Below are positions 12,224 to 22,146 of a DNA stretch of 64,000 nt, one piece after another (within the stretch, counting starts at the first letter, position 1; every line of letters starts with the position of its first letter). Made by a program: the position numbers and the translations under genes. The DNA is from Nyssa sinensis (lineage: Eukaryota; Streptophyta; Magnoliopsida; Cornales; Nyssaceae), in contig CM018041.1 of NCBI GenBank assembly GCA_008638375.1, positions 8,568,627 to 8,632,626 on the forward strand, read 5' to 3'. The notes beneath the pieces were generated by a model. The model searched no databases and was not told where the DNA came from. It saw only the letters and a list, made by a program, of their open reading frames with translations.

Positions 12224-12550
12224 TGTTAAAAATTGGAGGTACAGCTCATTCAACTCCTTAAAACTCAGGTGTGAAGGAAAGGGGTAGTCAGTCATATAAA
12301 TAGACGTAGAGGGGCTAGAGGCGGGCGATGTGGGACAAATCAACACACCCCCTGTACTATATTGCCCGTGGAAGAAAGCCAGGTGAGCTCACCCCGACTC
12401 CTTTAGCCCAAACTAAGCTCTGATATCATGTTGAAAATTGGAAGCACAACTCATTCAGCTTTTTAAAACTTAGGTGTGAAGGAGAGGGGCAGCCAGTCAT
12501 ATAAATAAACGTAGAGGGGTTAGAGACAGGCGATATGAGACAAACCAACA
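12224..12550 (-). mobile_element. Complete TRIM (miniature LTR retrotransposon), 327 bp
   Basis: Two direct LTRs of exactly 122 bp each (12224-12345 and 12429-12550) start TGTT and end AACA. They enclose 83 bp. On the minus strand a primer binding site TGATATCAGAGC (12417-12428) directly follows the 5' LTR; it is one base from the plant initiator-Met tRNA complement TGGTATCAGAGC. A purine-rich ACAGGGGG tract lies just before the other LTR. The 5-bp target duplication GATGA (12219-12223 and 12551-12555) is perfect. The paralogous flank at about 7914-7925 reads straight through and is the empty site. There is no coding capacity, so mobility needed proteins from another element. Confidence 0.93.
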
Positions 12551-12831
12551 GATGATATAACCAAAAATATAAATGAATAATTTCTTTTAATTTATTTTTT
12601 TAGTTCATGGGTCTTATTTGTCTCTCTAAAAAAATGAATTTCTCTATAAAAATAAAAAATAAAAAATTCTAAATCCAATTTTTTTTTTCTTTCTCTGTTT
12701 TGGACCAACCCGCTGTCTCGGCCTCTTGTCTTTAAAGTGAATTGTGTAGCTAACTCTAATAATACTATAATTACGTACCACTATGGAATGGGATCCAGTT
12801 AGATATGCACTTCCTCATGAATAATAAAAAT

Positions 12832-13596
12832 TAATTTTTTCAGACGAGACCGTTCATCAAATTAGAAAAATGTCCAGGTTACAGGTTATCGGTTCAACTG
12901 TCGGATCAATCAGAATTAAACCGTGATGTCATAATTATGTAATTAATAAATTTAATAATACATATTATTGATATTTTAAATTAAAAAAATTATACAAAAA
13001 TTACTAAAAATTATATAAAAAATTTTACAAAATATGAATTTTCTTAATATGTAAAACTTAAAAAAAAAAATGAAAAAAATATAGTAGACATATTTTATTA
13101 TAATATTGAAAGTTAAAACTTCATTGTCATTTTTTCATAATCGTAAGAACCATAACAAAAATTATTTTAACATCCAATCCAAGTATAATCCAATAATTTA
13201 GTCTTCAATTACATGAGACAAAAAAAAAAATATATATATATATATATAAACACTAATAATCATGCATAAAATAAAATAAAATACCACATGATACAAATAT
13301 ATAATACTGAAGTTTCAAACTTCAAGGGTTTAAAATTTTAAATACAATTCAAAATAAATTCAGCTAAATACCAACTCAATTTAGCAAAAATTCAATCAAA
13401 AAATTGCATGAAATTTGAGATTTTGAATATACCAAAAAAAAAAATGCAGCCAAGAACAGGGTTGAACCGTCTAATTTTATCGGTTTTTTATTTTTAGAAT
13501 AGTTTTAAATTTAAAACGAGTTTATGAATTAAATTAGACTATTTTATAGACCGATAAATGGTTCAACCGACGCCGTATCCGAGTTTTAAAACATAG
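12832..13596. mobile_element. hAT-like element, relative of the one in psi-I
   Basis: Flanked by ATAAAAAT (12824-12831) and ATAAAAAG (13597-13604), an 8-bp target duplication with one change. The ends carry TTTTTTCAGACGAGACC and GTTTTAAAACATAG, related to the CAATGTTTTCAGACC ends of the 61723-63134 element. Interior stretches such as TGATGTCATAATTATGTAAT are shared. Copy 1 of the flank (about 8185-8200) lacks it. Confidence 0.7.
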
Positions 13597-13857
13597 ATAA
13601 AAAGTAATAATGTACTGTATAGCTTTCACGTGGTATTTTGGCAGATATTGCTTGATTCCATATATTCTCTTTCTCTCTTCCTACCAAAAAAACACACTTC
13701 CGGAACAATGAATAAATTATAATTTCTAAGAACGTGGTGGGTTAGCCGTCACCTGTCATTGCAAAGAAAATACATTAATATCAGCAGGCAGAGGATAAGA
13801 TGAAAAAGTAATGCAGCTTCGGAAAGTGGGAAACCATAAGCTCAATATCCCCTATTT

Positions 13858-14113
13858 GGTGAGTTATTTTTTTACTGACTCTGTTATGATATATTATTTT
13901 AATAATACTTTATTATATATATAATAATGTTGCATAAAAAAAATTTGTATTACATAAAAAATTATTAAAAATGTTAGTTTAATGATTCCAACGATAATAT
14001 AATATGTATATATAATATGTATTGTTATAGATATAATCTAATAATTCTTTCATATTACATATAATATTATTAAAAAAAAACATATTAACGTGTCAGTGTA
14101 AATCATTCAAGAA
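13858..14113. mobile_element. MITE inserted at the UGT-B TATA region
   Basis: UGT-E has an uninterrupted GCCCTATTTAGTAGCATGGC at this place. In UGT-B the sequence reads CCCCTATTT, then about 250 bases, then CCCTTATTTAGTA. The insert has roughly inverted ends (GAGTTATTTTTTTACTGAC against GAATGATTTACACTGACAC). The CCC(C/T)TATTT stretch on both sides may be its target duplication. Exact borders are uncertain. Confidence 0.5.
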
Positions 14114-14121
14114 TTTTCCCT

Positions 14122-14128
14122 TATTTAG
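14122..14128 (+). promoter_or_regulatory. Probable TATA-like box of UGT-B
   Basis: TATTTAG, in the motif (C/T)TATTTAGTAG shared with UGT-E (25412) and UGT-H (minus strand, 58743-58749), lies 89 bases before the ATG here, against 72 and 69 in the others. Conservation across three copies supports a core promoter role, which is inferred. Confidence 0.45.
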
Positions 14129-14210
14129 TAGCTAGTAGCATGGCAACAATTGGCAGTAATCGTTGAATTAAAAGGTGAAGATCATTGCAGAAGGCAGAAG
14201 CCAAGGACTA

Positions 14211-15987
14211 ATGGGACGTCAAGGAGCAGAACTCCCACCTCATGTCCTCGTGTTTCCATTGCCCATCCAGGGCCATGTGAACCCCATGCTGAAGCTAGCA
14301 GAGCTTCTCTGCCTCGCTGACATTCACGTCACCATTCTCATCTCCGATTTCAGCCTTGCTCGCCTCCTCAAACATGCAAATCTTCAATCCCGTTTTGGGC
14401 ACTATCCTGGGTTTTGTTTCAGGACCATCACCGATGGCCTTCCAGATTACCACCCCCGTGCCGGTGAGCGCGCCATTGAAATTATCCCTGCAATGAAAAC
14501 CGTAACAGGACCAATCTTTAAGGCGATGATGATCTCCAACAACTGTTTTGCTTCAGAAAACCGCCGGCCGGTTACATGCATCATAGCTGATGGAGTTTTG
14601 AGTTTTGCAGGTGATTTTGCTTTAGAGAGGGGAATTCCCCTCATTTATTTTCATACTGCCAGCTCTTGCTGCTTCTGGGCTTGTTTCCGTATGCACGAAC
14701 TCATTGAAGCTGGCGACATCCCCTTGAAAGGTATAAATAATACAGTTCTGCAATTCTTGATCACTGATTAAGAAGAATTCGGATGATTAAAAAAAAACAA
14801 GCTTTGCTAAGCTAACTTTAGAAATTTTCTTTTCTTCGATTAATTTTCTCAGCAATGTTGCACTTTTTGTGATTGGAGTGTGATTTATTATTCAGTGATA
14901 ACGTCCTTTTCATGTTATTAGCATATGTGATGTGATGGTGTTTCAAGAAAAATTATCTATCATGAGATTCAAAAAATCAAAAAAATTTGAGACATACCAT
15001 CACACTACGTCATATCAACATATAATTTTTGGTTGTTGGTGTTCTTTTTTGTACGTAGGAAATGGTATGGACATGCTGGTTTCGAGTGTGTCAGGAATGG
15101 AAGGTTTCCTCCGTCGTCGTGACTTACCAGGGTTTTGCCGTGTCAATGATATGACTGACCCATATCTCCAAATCATTATGTCTGAGTGCAGAGAGACCCC
15201 TCGAGCTCAAGGTATTATACAAAACACTTTTGATGACTTAGAAGGACCCATACTCTCTCAAATATGCAATCCATGTCCAAATCTCTACTCCATTGGACCG
15301 CTCCATGCACACCTGAAAGCCAGACTCGCAAAGAGAATGAAGTCCTACACAACCTCTTCAAATAGTTTATGGGAAGAAGATTGGAGTTGCATGACGTGGC
15401 TTGATTCACAACCGTCAAAGTCTGTGATCTATGTAAGCTTCGGAAGTATTACAGTTATGACAAGGGACCAACTCCTAGAGTTCTGGTACGGTCTAGTAAA
15501 CAGTGGGCAACGGTTCTTATGGGTCCTGAGACCAGACTCTATCAATGACAACAATGGGGAGAGTCAGATTCCGACCGAGCTCCTAGATGGCAATAAAGAG
15601 AGGGGGCACATGGTGGGTTGGGCCCCACAAGAAGAGGTCTTGGCCCACCCAGCTATTGGAGGGTTTCTAACTCACAGCGGGTGGAATTCAAGTTTGGAGA
15701 GTATAATCGCCGGAGTGCCGATGATTTGTTGGCCCTACTTTGCTGACCAATTTATCAATAGTAGATTTGTAAGCGAGGTTTGGAAGCTTGGGTTAGACAT
15801 GAAAGATACGTGTAATCGTCTTATTATTGAAACGATGATCAGAGATCTGATGAAAGTTAGAAAGGATGAGTTCCAGCAACGGGCGAATCAGATAGAAAAG
15901 TTGGCAAAACAAGCTGTCCATGAAGGTGGGTCATCATACAATAATTTGGACCGTCTGATTGACTACATAAAATCTACGATCATATGA
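14211..15987 (+). CDS. UGT-B: UGT709-type UDP-glucosyltransferase, intact, two exons
   Basis: Exon 1 is 14211-14730 and exon 2 is 15059-15987. The 328-bp phase-1 intron has AAAG|GTATAA and GTAG|GA borders. The product is 482 aa. The start is the ATG at 14211 (MGRQGAE), matching UGT-E and UGT-H; the frame continues upstream only through a GTG, which is not a plant start. His22 (PIQGH) and Asp127 (CIIADG) form the expected catalytic pair. The PSPG box is residues 361-404 (15619-15750), starts WAPQEEVLAHP and ends ADQ, with HSGWNS. Exon 2 begins GNGMDM, followed by the MEGFLRRRDLPGFCRV block typical of 7-deoxyloganetic acid glucosyltransferase-like proteins. One change is SGWNSS where the sisters have SGWNST. 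Likely a cytosolic glucosyltransferase of specialised metabolism; substrate unknown. Confidence 0.92.
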
Positions 15988-16242
15988 TAGTTAAACCTTG
16001 TTTCAAAGCTATTTTTTTTTATGTGAAATGAAATTTTTTTTCTTCTTTTATAATTTTAAGATTGCAGTTAAAAAAACAATAATAGTCAAATAAACCTTCT
16101 AATAATTTTTATTCACTAAATTAATAATTTCTATTATTAATAAGTTTATTTCTTTTGAAATTCACTTGGTTTACGATGAATAATTAATAATTTTATAAAT
16201 TTTTTTATAATATTAATTACTAAAATTAAAAAAAAAAAAATA
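15988..16242. other. UGT-B 3' flank
   Basis: AT-rich; partly similar to the 3' flank of UGT-E (about 27045-27250). No gene or clear terminator is seen. Confidence 0.5.
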
Positions 16243-16505
16243 CTTCCTCCGTCCAAATTTAAGAATCCCTTATTTCACTTTTTGATGTTCCAAAATAAAA
16301 GTTCGGTTTGAAAAGTCAAAACATGAAGTGTTGTAAAATTTTTAAATTGTTTTTTTTTAATAATAGATGTGATTGTAGTAACTAATATGAAATGAGGTTA
16401 GTTTTATAAAATTATATTTTTTACTAAAGTGTGAAAGCCTTAAATGCATGTCTTTTTAAAAAGTTTATTTTTTTAAAAGGGACTCTTAAAATGAAACTGA
16501 GCGAG
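16243..16505. mobile_element. Stowaway-like MITE (Tc1/mariner), 263 bp
   Basis: The element starts CTTCCTCCGTCC after a TA (16241-16242) and ends with the inverted form of CTCGCTCAGTTTC before a TA (16506-16507). CTCCCTCCGTCC-type ends with TA duplications are diagnostic of Stowaway MITEs. Inner parts also pair (AAGAATCCC against GGGACTCTT). No coding content. Confidence 0.85.
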
Positions 16506-16549
16506 TACAAACTTATGCCTATAGATATTACTAAAAAATCATTAATTAA

Positions 16550-16871
16550 TTATTAGAGGGCCGCGCTATGCCTTTAAATGGATAAAATCTTGGGTTATCT
16601 TGAGGGATGCTTTAAGCCAATAAGATAAATCTATGTGCACAACCGTTAAAAGAGACAACTTTTGGAACGCCCCTTCTCCCTCTTCTTGGCGTTCCTTCCC
16701 CTCTTCCTCTTCCACCTGCATGTCCGTTGCATTTCTATTAATTTAAGCAAGTTTGTGGGCTGTAATCAACGACATACAGTATAAGCTCGTCGCTATAAGT
16801 ACCTCCATAGAATTGAAAAAATATTTTACTTTTAACTGAAGTGCGTGAAAGAAGTGAAAACACAGTTTTAG
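16550..16871 (+). promoter_or_regulatory. A-type UGT promoter region of pseudogene psi-C
   Basis: The segment is similar to the 160 bases before the UGT-A ATG (GTCGCTATAAGTACCTCC here against GTCACTATAAGTATCTCC). It leads directly to an ATGGACCAAAGGTCA start at 16872, as in UGT-A. The promoter looks preserved although the gene behind it is destroyed. Confidence 0.6.
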
Positions 16872-16891
16872 ATGGACCAAAGGTCAATTCC

Positions 16892-17402
16892 AGGAGAGTT
16901 GTCTAATCAGATTGTGTTAAATCATACATATTTAAAAATATTTATCAATCTTAAGTCAGTATTATTAACTAATCAGTATTAAATTTCAAAATTCAAACTT
17001 TAACTTATTTATTAAACAGATTACACGTTTTGATACGGTTAACTCATTTATTTTAATTTTATATTTTTTAATAAAAAATTTATAGATCTTTTCATATATA
17101 TAAATGATTTTAAATTTTATAAATTTTGGACATAAGACAAATCAAAATAATTTTTTTTTAATAAGTCATAAAATTTCTAAAACTTGATAAACTTTTAATG
17201 TGAGGCAGAATTATCTTAACTCGTTTTTTTTTTTGTTATAATTAAACGTGTTAAGTAGTGTTAAATAAGTTGACATTATTAAAATTTAAACACAATATTT
17301 TTATTAATCATGTTATATATGTCAATCCATTTATAACTTATATCTATTTATACTCAAGTCAAACTCGTTAACCTTGAATCTTGGTTCGTTTCAAAAATTA
17401 CA
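16892..17402. mobile_element. Unclassified 0.5-kb insertion in psi-C exon 1
   Basis: UGT-A reads continuously across this point. The insert is flanked by GTCAATTCC (16883-16891) and GTCAATCCC (17403-17411), an apparent 9-bp (or 8-bp) target duplication with one mismatch. I see no matching inverted ends and no coding frame, so I do not assign a superfamily. Confidence 0.6.
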
Positions 17403-18519
17403 GTCAATCCCTCCTCATTTGCTCATCTTCCCTTTTCCAGTGCAGGGCCACGTTAACTCTATGCTCAAGCTAGCCGAGCTTCTTTGCCTCGCCGGCTTAC
17501 ACATTACCTTCCTCAACTCCGAACATACCTAGGGCAGCCTGCTTCATTACAGTAACGTTCAATCCCATTTCTCACGTTTCACCAGATTTCATTTGAAATC
17601 CATTTCGGATGGCCTTCAGGCAGACCATCCACGCTCCGGTGACCGAGTCACGAAAATGTTTGCCTCAATTGAAGCCATAGCAAACCAAAATTTAGGGAGA
17701 TGTGATTTCTGGTCAGTTAAGTTCACTGCCAGTGACATGCATTATAGCATATATATGGGATCATGTGTTTTACCATTGATGTTGCAAAAGAGCTCGGATT
17801 TCCAATATTTCCTTTTCACCCTGTTAGTGCTAGCTGCTCCTGGGCCTTTTTCTGCATTTTCAAACTTATTGAAGCTGGCGAGCTTCCTAGGTATTATTGT
17901 CACTTAAAATTTCTAATAGGCTCTAATACTTGACAACCACTATTACTGGTGGTGGATCTACACCATACATATACAAAAGAAAATATATAAAAATTTAAAT
18001 TTAAGATTGTTTATGCGAAGGGCAGAGAATTTTTTTACCAAAATATGGTTAAGCTTTGAGAATTTATGATTGGATTGGGTTGGGCCAAAAAATTAGAGTG
18101 AATTAAATTCAAATAATATTATATGTAAAAACAATTCTAAAACTTTAGCGTAGAGGTTATAGTCCACCCTATTATAGTCATTATTTCGGTCTTGGGTTTT
18201 AGAGTGGCAACTCCTAATTTTTTTAATAAAAAAATTATAAAAGGTGGTAATAAATTTTCAGAATTTAGATCCACCACTAAGTTCCACTATTTTCTTGCAC
18301 CCTATTTTCAATGAATTGCTTTCTCAAAAATGCTAGATTTCACCCTCTCATTTTTTCTGTTTTTTCTTTTAAACTTTTGTTTCTTACTTTCTCACACAGG
18401 TGTGATCCATTGATGGGCCTCACCTGATAGAGGATAGAAAACAAAGGTGAAAAACAAAAAATGAGAATAGGAGTATTAATTGTTGTTTCTTTTTATGCAC
18501 TTATAGAGTAATAGAGTAA

Positions 18520-18858
18520 GGTCATGTTTGGACGATGAGATAAGAGGGTTGGATATGATAAATGTTATCATATTTCATATTTGGTATTTTTGTCGGATTA
18601 GATATTTGTATCCTATGATCCATTTATATCTCACTGGTGGGATATAACTTATCTTAAAGGGTTGGTGGTATTAAAGTTATCTCATCCCACTGAAATAAAA
18701 ATACAACATTACGTCAACAAAAAATTACAACCAATTTAGAGAGACGAAAAGGTCGAAGAGTCTAGTTAAAAAAATCATATTTTTTTCTTTTTTCATTGTT
18801 CAAATATTTTTGATATTTTCTAGACTTTTAAATATATTTTCTGTATCAATAAATGGAC

Positions 18859-18910
<52 letters not shown>

Positions 18911-19333
18911 TAATCATTAATTTGGATGATTCTTGGCAATACGGACCATGATTTTTTTTAGTTCTCTCGAAAGTGAGAAACTATTATATTTTGAATGATA
19001 TTTGTATAATCACATTCTAAAATATTACGATTATGATTATTAGATTTTGTAATTGATTTGTGAATAAATGTTAATTTTAGATACCTAGAATACATATATT
19101 TGAAAAACAATTAAATGATTTTTATAAAAATAATTTTTGAAGACCGAACCTTATATTCAGTAGGCACCCAAATATAAGAATATGATATAACAATATATCC
19201 ATACATTTTATCTGAGTCAGTCTCATATACTAGATTAGAATATTGAATATCTCACATGATTTTATATCTTATCCAATCCAACTATATATTATCCAATAAT
19301 CTAGTCTACTTATACGGTCGTCCAAACAAAACC
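18520..19333. mobile_element. Tourist-like (PIF/Harbinger) element, 814 bp
   Basis: The left end GGTCATGTTTGGACGA pairs with the right end, which reverse-complemented reads GGTTTTGTTTGGACGA. The 3-bp duplication TAA is perfect (18517-18519 and 19334-19336). Both features are typical of the PIF/Harbinger superfamily. It carries an (AAT)n microsatellite at about 18861-18908 and no transposase. It sits in the psi-C intron; the UGT-A intron near 3800 lacks it. Confidence 0.85.
18861..18908. repeat. (AAT)n microsatellite
   Basis: A run of about 16 AAT units lies inside the Tourist-like element. Confidence 0.95.
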
Positions 19334-19368
19334 TAAGTGTAAATAAAGCTACCGTAGCTTGTTCATAA

Positions 19369-21933
19369 CAAAGACTAGTTTTGAATTCAGATTTAAATTC
19401 AAACTAATTTTGAAATTAAATTTAAATTCAAATTAATCTTTGTTACAAATAAAGATTAGTTGAATTCAAGTTTAAATTTAAATAAATCTTTGTTACAAAT
19501 AAAGATTAGTTTTAAGACAAATTTAAATTCAAGTTGAGGTGGAATGGATAAAAGGCCAGAAAATTTTGATGGTGGGAGAAGATGGTTAGTTAAAATGGGT
19601 GAGTTTGGTGGTACAGGTTGAGATGGTGGTGGCGATTTCGAAGGGTGTTGAAAGAAAAATTTTTCTTCGTTAAAGATTACATGACGAGAAATGTAAATGA
19701 GACATGTGGGGAGATAAAGACATTTATATCCCTTGTGAGCAGTGTTGTAGCCAAGAAACACACATGGTAGTAAACGATATACAAGTTTGTTAGCATTATA
19801 AGCACGAAAAAGAGGAAAACATTCATAACCAAAAATTTTGAGAAATATGTAGTAAGGTTTTGTGTGAAAAAAGACTTCGTGTGGACTTTTGTGTTTAAGA
19901 ACTTGAGTGGGAAGTCTATTGAGAAGATAGACAGCAGTGGAAAAGGCATCATCCTAATAGGATTGAGGGATGAAGGCAATGGCCATAAGTGTGAGACCGG
20001 TTTCTACAAATGACGATGACGCATTTCAACAAGTCCATTTTGTTCTTGTGTGTGAGGACAAGATATAAGGTATTCAATGCCACAAGATTGTAATACCAAT
20101 TTAAACTTTTGAAATTCACCGCCACCATCAGTTTGAAATCTCTAAATTTTGTGACCAAGAACATTTTCGACCTTTGATTTAAAAGTAAGAAAAGCTTGTA
20201 AACCATTAGATTTTAACTTAAGTGAAAAAATTCCAAATATAACGACTGAAAATATCAATAAAATGAATATAATACTGAAACTAAATATTATAGAAATAAC
20301 AAGAGATGGTCCCCAAATGTCACTAACAACAAGTTCTAATGGGGCTTTGTGAACAGTGGTACTAGAAGAAAAATATAGCTTGTGACTTTTTCCTAAAGGA
20401 CAAAAGGAACAAAAAAACTACTTCTTATTAATAAAAGGTAAAGAGTTATTGGAGACAACTTGATGAACAATGCACATCATAGGATGACCAAGTCGTCGAT
20501 GCCAATAGTTCAAAGAAGATCTTGTACCAATAAAGGTAGAATGATATGAGGAGGAAGACGGATGGCTACTAGCATGCTCCAAGCAATATAGACCTCCTTT
20601 ATTTGGTCCTCGTAGGATTTTTTGTCCTGTTTGTAAATCCTTAACAACAAAAAAATTATTGTGAACTTCAAAGAAAACATTATTATCAAGTGTGAATTGA
20701 GAAACTGAAATCAAGTTACAAGTGATAGATGAGACATGAAGGATTTTATGAAGTGAGAGAGATTTATGTGGGTTTTAAAGTGAAGAAAAATTAGTATGAT
20801 GAATATGCAAACTTGTCCCAGTACCAACTTTAATTGTATCAGGCCCATGATACTCGGACTAAATGTGCATGTTCTTGAGATCGGCAATCAAGTGATTGGT
20901 AGCACCCAAATTAGGATACCAATTTGGATAAGAGAAATGTTCTATAGAGGTAGTAATAGCCGATGGTGTTCTGGACTTGCTATTGTTGTAGAAAAGATCA
21001 AATCAATACCAGCATTGTTCAACATGATGATTTGGATGATTGCAAATTTGACAGGTAACAAACGAATGTGCAACAGATTGTTGTGAGGCTCTAGAGAGTT
21101 CAAGTCCTTCACAACCTTGTCCACATCCACGTCCATGGCCACTTTTCCTTCTACGACCATTAAAGTGGAGAGTTGTATTGACTACATTGGCCTGAGGTTC
21201 AATAGTAAAAAAAACATGGGTGTATTGGGTGAGCTGGACTTCTTGATTGAGAAACATTATATAAAGGTCTTTTATGGAGACATCATCAGTTTTGATTGTG
21301 ATAGAAGTGACGAATGAATCATATTCATGAGGTAATCCACCAAAGATACAAAGAATAAGATCAGGTTCAGGAATGAGTTAGGCAGCAGCAACTAGACTAT
21401 CAGTAATGGTTTTGATTTTTTGAAAGTAATTTGAGATGGATAGATTCCTTTTCTTTACATTTTGTAATTCAAGCTTGAGTTGCATTACTCGAGCTCATAA
21501 TTTTGAGACAAAGATACGATTAAGAACTTGTCAAACTGAGGCAAAGGTAGAGATGCTTGCAACAGGGCCAATAACATGTTCGACAAGAGGAGAGAATCCA
21601 TCCTTAAAGAATGTTGTCTTGTTTATGCCCGGCAACATATTCAGGATTGATGCTATTCTCAGTTTGAGAAAAAACTTTGGGTGGGCAAAAAAACCTTGAG
21701 CTTTTCTACTTATACATAGAAAGATACAAGAAAAATTTTAATTTGAATAAAATATGAATAGAAAAATTAGAGTTTGAATTTAAATTATATAAAATTTGAA
21801 TTTGAATTTATTTTCAAATTAATCTTTATTTATAACAATAATTTATGTAAATTTAGATTTAAATTCAACTAATCTTTATTTGTAATAAAGATTAATTTGA
21901 ATTTAAATTTAAACTTAAAACTAAGTCTTTGTT
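19369..21933. mobile_element. Element with long inverted repeats enclosing copia sequence
   Basis: The left end (19369 onward) and the reverse complement of the right end (to 21933) share AACAAAGACT(T)AGTTTT. They also share TCAAATTAATCTTT..TACAAATAAAGATTAG, so the inverted repeats exceed 100 bases with one gap. Between them lies minus-strand Ty1/copia sequence. The flanks resemble UGT-A intron sequence (GTTCATA on the left, GTTCCTA on the right), suggesting a short target duplication. Retrotransposons have direct, not inverted, terminal repeats, so the outer structure looks like a DNA transposon, possibly Mutator-like. Confidence 0.65.
19456..21257 (-). pseudogene. Ty1/copia gag-integrase remnant
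   Basis: Read on the minus strand, the order fits copia. A zinc-knuckle stretch CQICNHPNHHVEQCWY lies near 21003-21060. A GAG-pre-integrase motif WHRRLGHP lies in 20418-20714. An integrase-like region with many frameshifts follows (19949-20400). Last comes the post-integrase block FLGYNTAHKGYKCLYLPT with a HVIFNE motif (19640-19761). Reverse transcriptase and RNase H are absent and the frame is broken repeatedly. It is dead and lies between the long inverted repeats. Confidence 0.8.
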
Positions 21934-21966
21934 AGTTCCTAGATTAAATTTAATTTTGTTGCTTTG

Positions 21967-21969
<3 letters not shown>

Positions 21970-22009
<40 letters not shown>
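21970..22009. repeat. (TA)n at the end of the psi-C intron
   Basis: An uninterrupted TA run of about 40 bases replaces the normal polypyrimidine/acceptor context directly before the exon-2 remnant. A second (TA)n run at 22102-22143 precedes the psi-D exon-2 copy. Confidence 0.95.
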
Positions 22010-22011
<2 letters not shown>

Positions 22012-22099
22012 AGACTGATTATTATTGAATGTGCCTGGGATCGAAAGTTTTCTAGGCTTCATACCTGCTGAGTTTCTGTCGTTTAAATGATTTCACTGA

Positions 22100-22145
<46 letters not shown>

Positions 22146-22146
22146 A

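Larger units (their letters stand above)
11245..13850 (+). repeat. Duplicated B-type UGT 5' flank, copy 2 (upstream of UGT-B)
   Basis: Paralogous to 6905-8455 but with two extra insertions that copy 1 lacks: a TRIM retrotransposon (12224-12550) and a hAT-like element (12832-13596). The conserved part near 13615-13850 keeps TTTCACGTGGTATTTTGGC, the CATTGCAAAGAAAATACATT block and the ATCAGCAGGCAG block. These also occur before UGT-E (about 25310-25350) and in reverse before UGT-H (about 58840-58880). Confidence 0.75.
16872..22101 (+). pseudogene. psi-C: A-type UGT709 pseudogene, split by three insertions
   Basis: The order is start codon plus five codons (16872-16886), an insertion (about 16892-17402), exon-1 body (about 17403-17890), intron (about 17891-18519), a Tourist-like element, a long-inverted-repeat element, then the first about 90 bases of exon 2 (22011-22101), where a (TA)n tract ends it. 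Lesions against UGT-A are a CAG to TAG stop at 17530-17532, a one-base loss at about 17591, several small indels from 17690, and loss of the AAAG donor context near 17890. The PSPG half is missing. The intron remnant lacks the MITE found in the UGT-A intron. It cannot make an enzyme. Confidence 0.85.

Noticed and set aside
12417..12428. Fragment of a Met-tRNA gene
   Set aside because: Only 12 bases match the tRNA 3' end complement and they adjoin an LTR, so it is a primer binding site, not a tRNA gene.
14175..14210. Upstream extension of the UGT-B frame to 14175
   Set aside because: The codon at 14175 is GTG, not ATG. The first ATG in frame is 14211 and matches the conserved MG(R/H) start of UGT-E and UGT-H.
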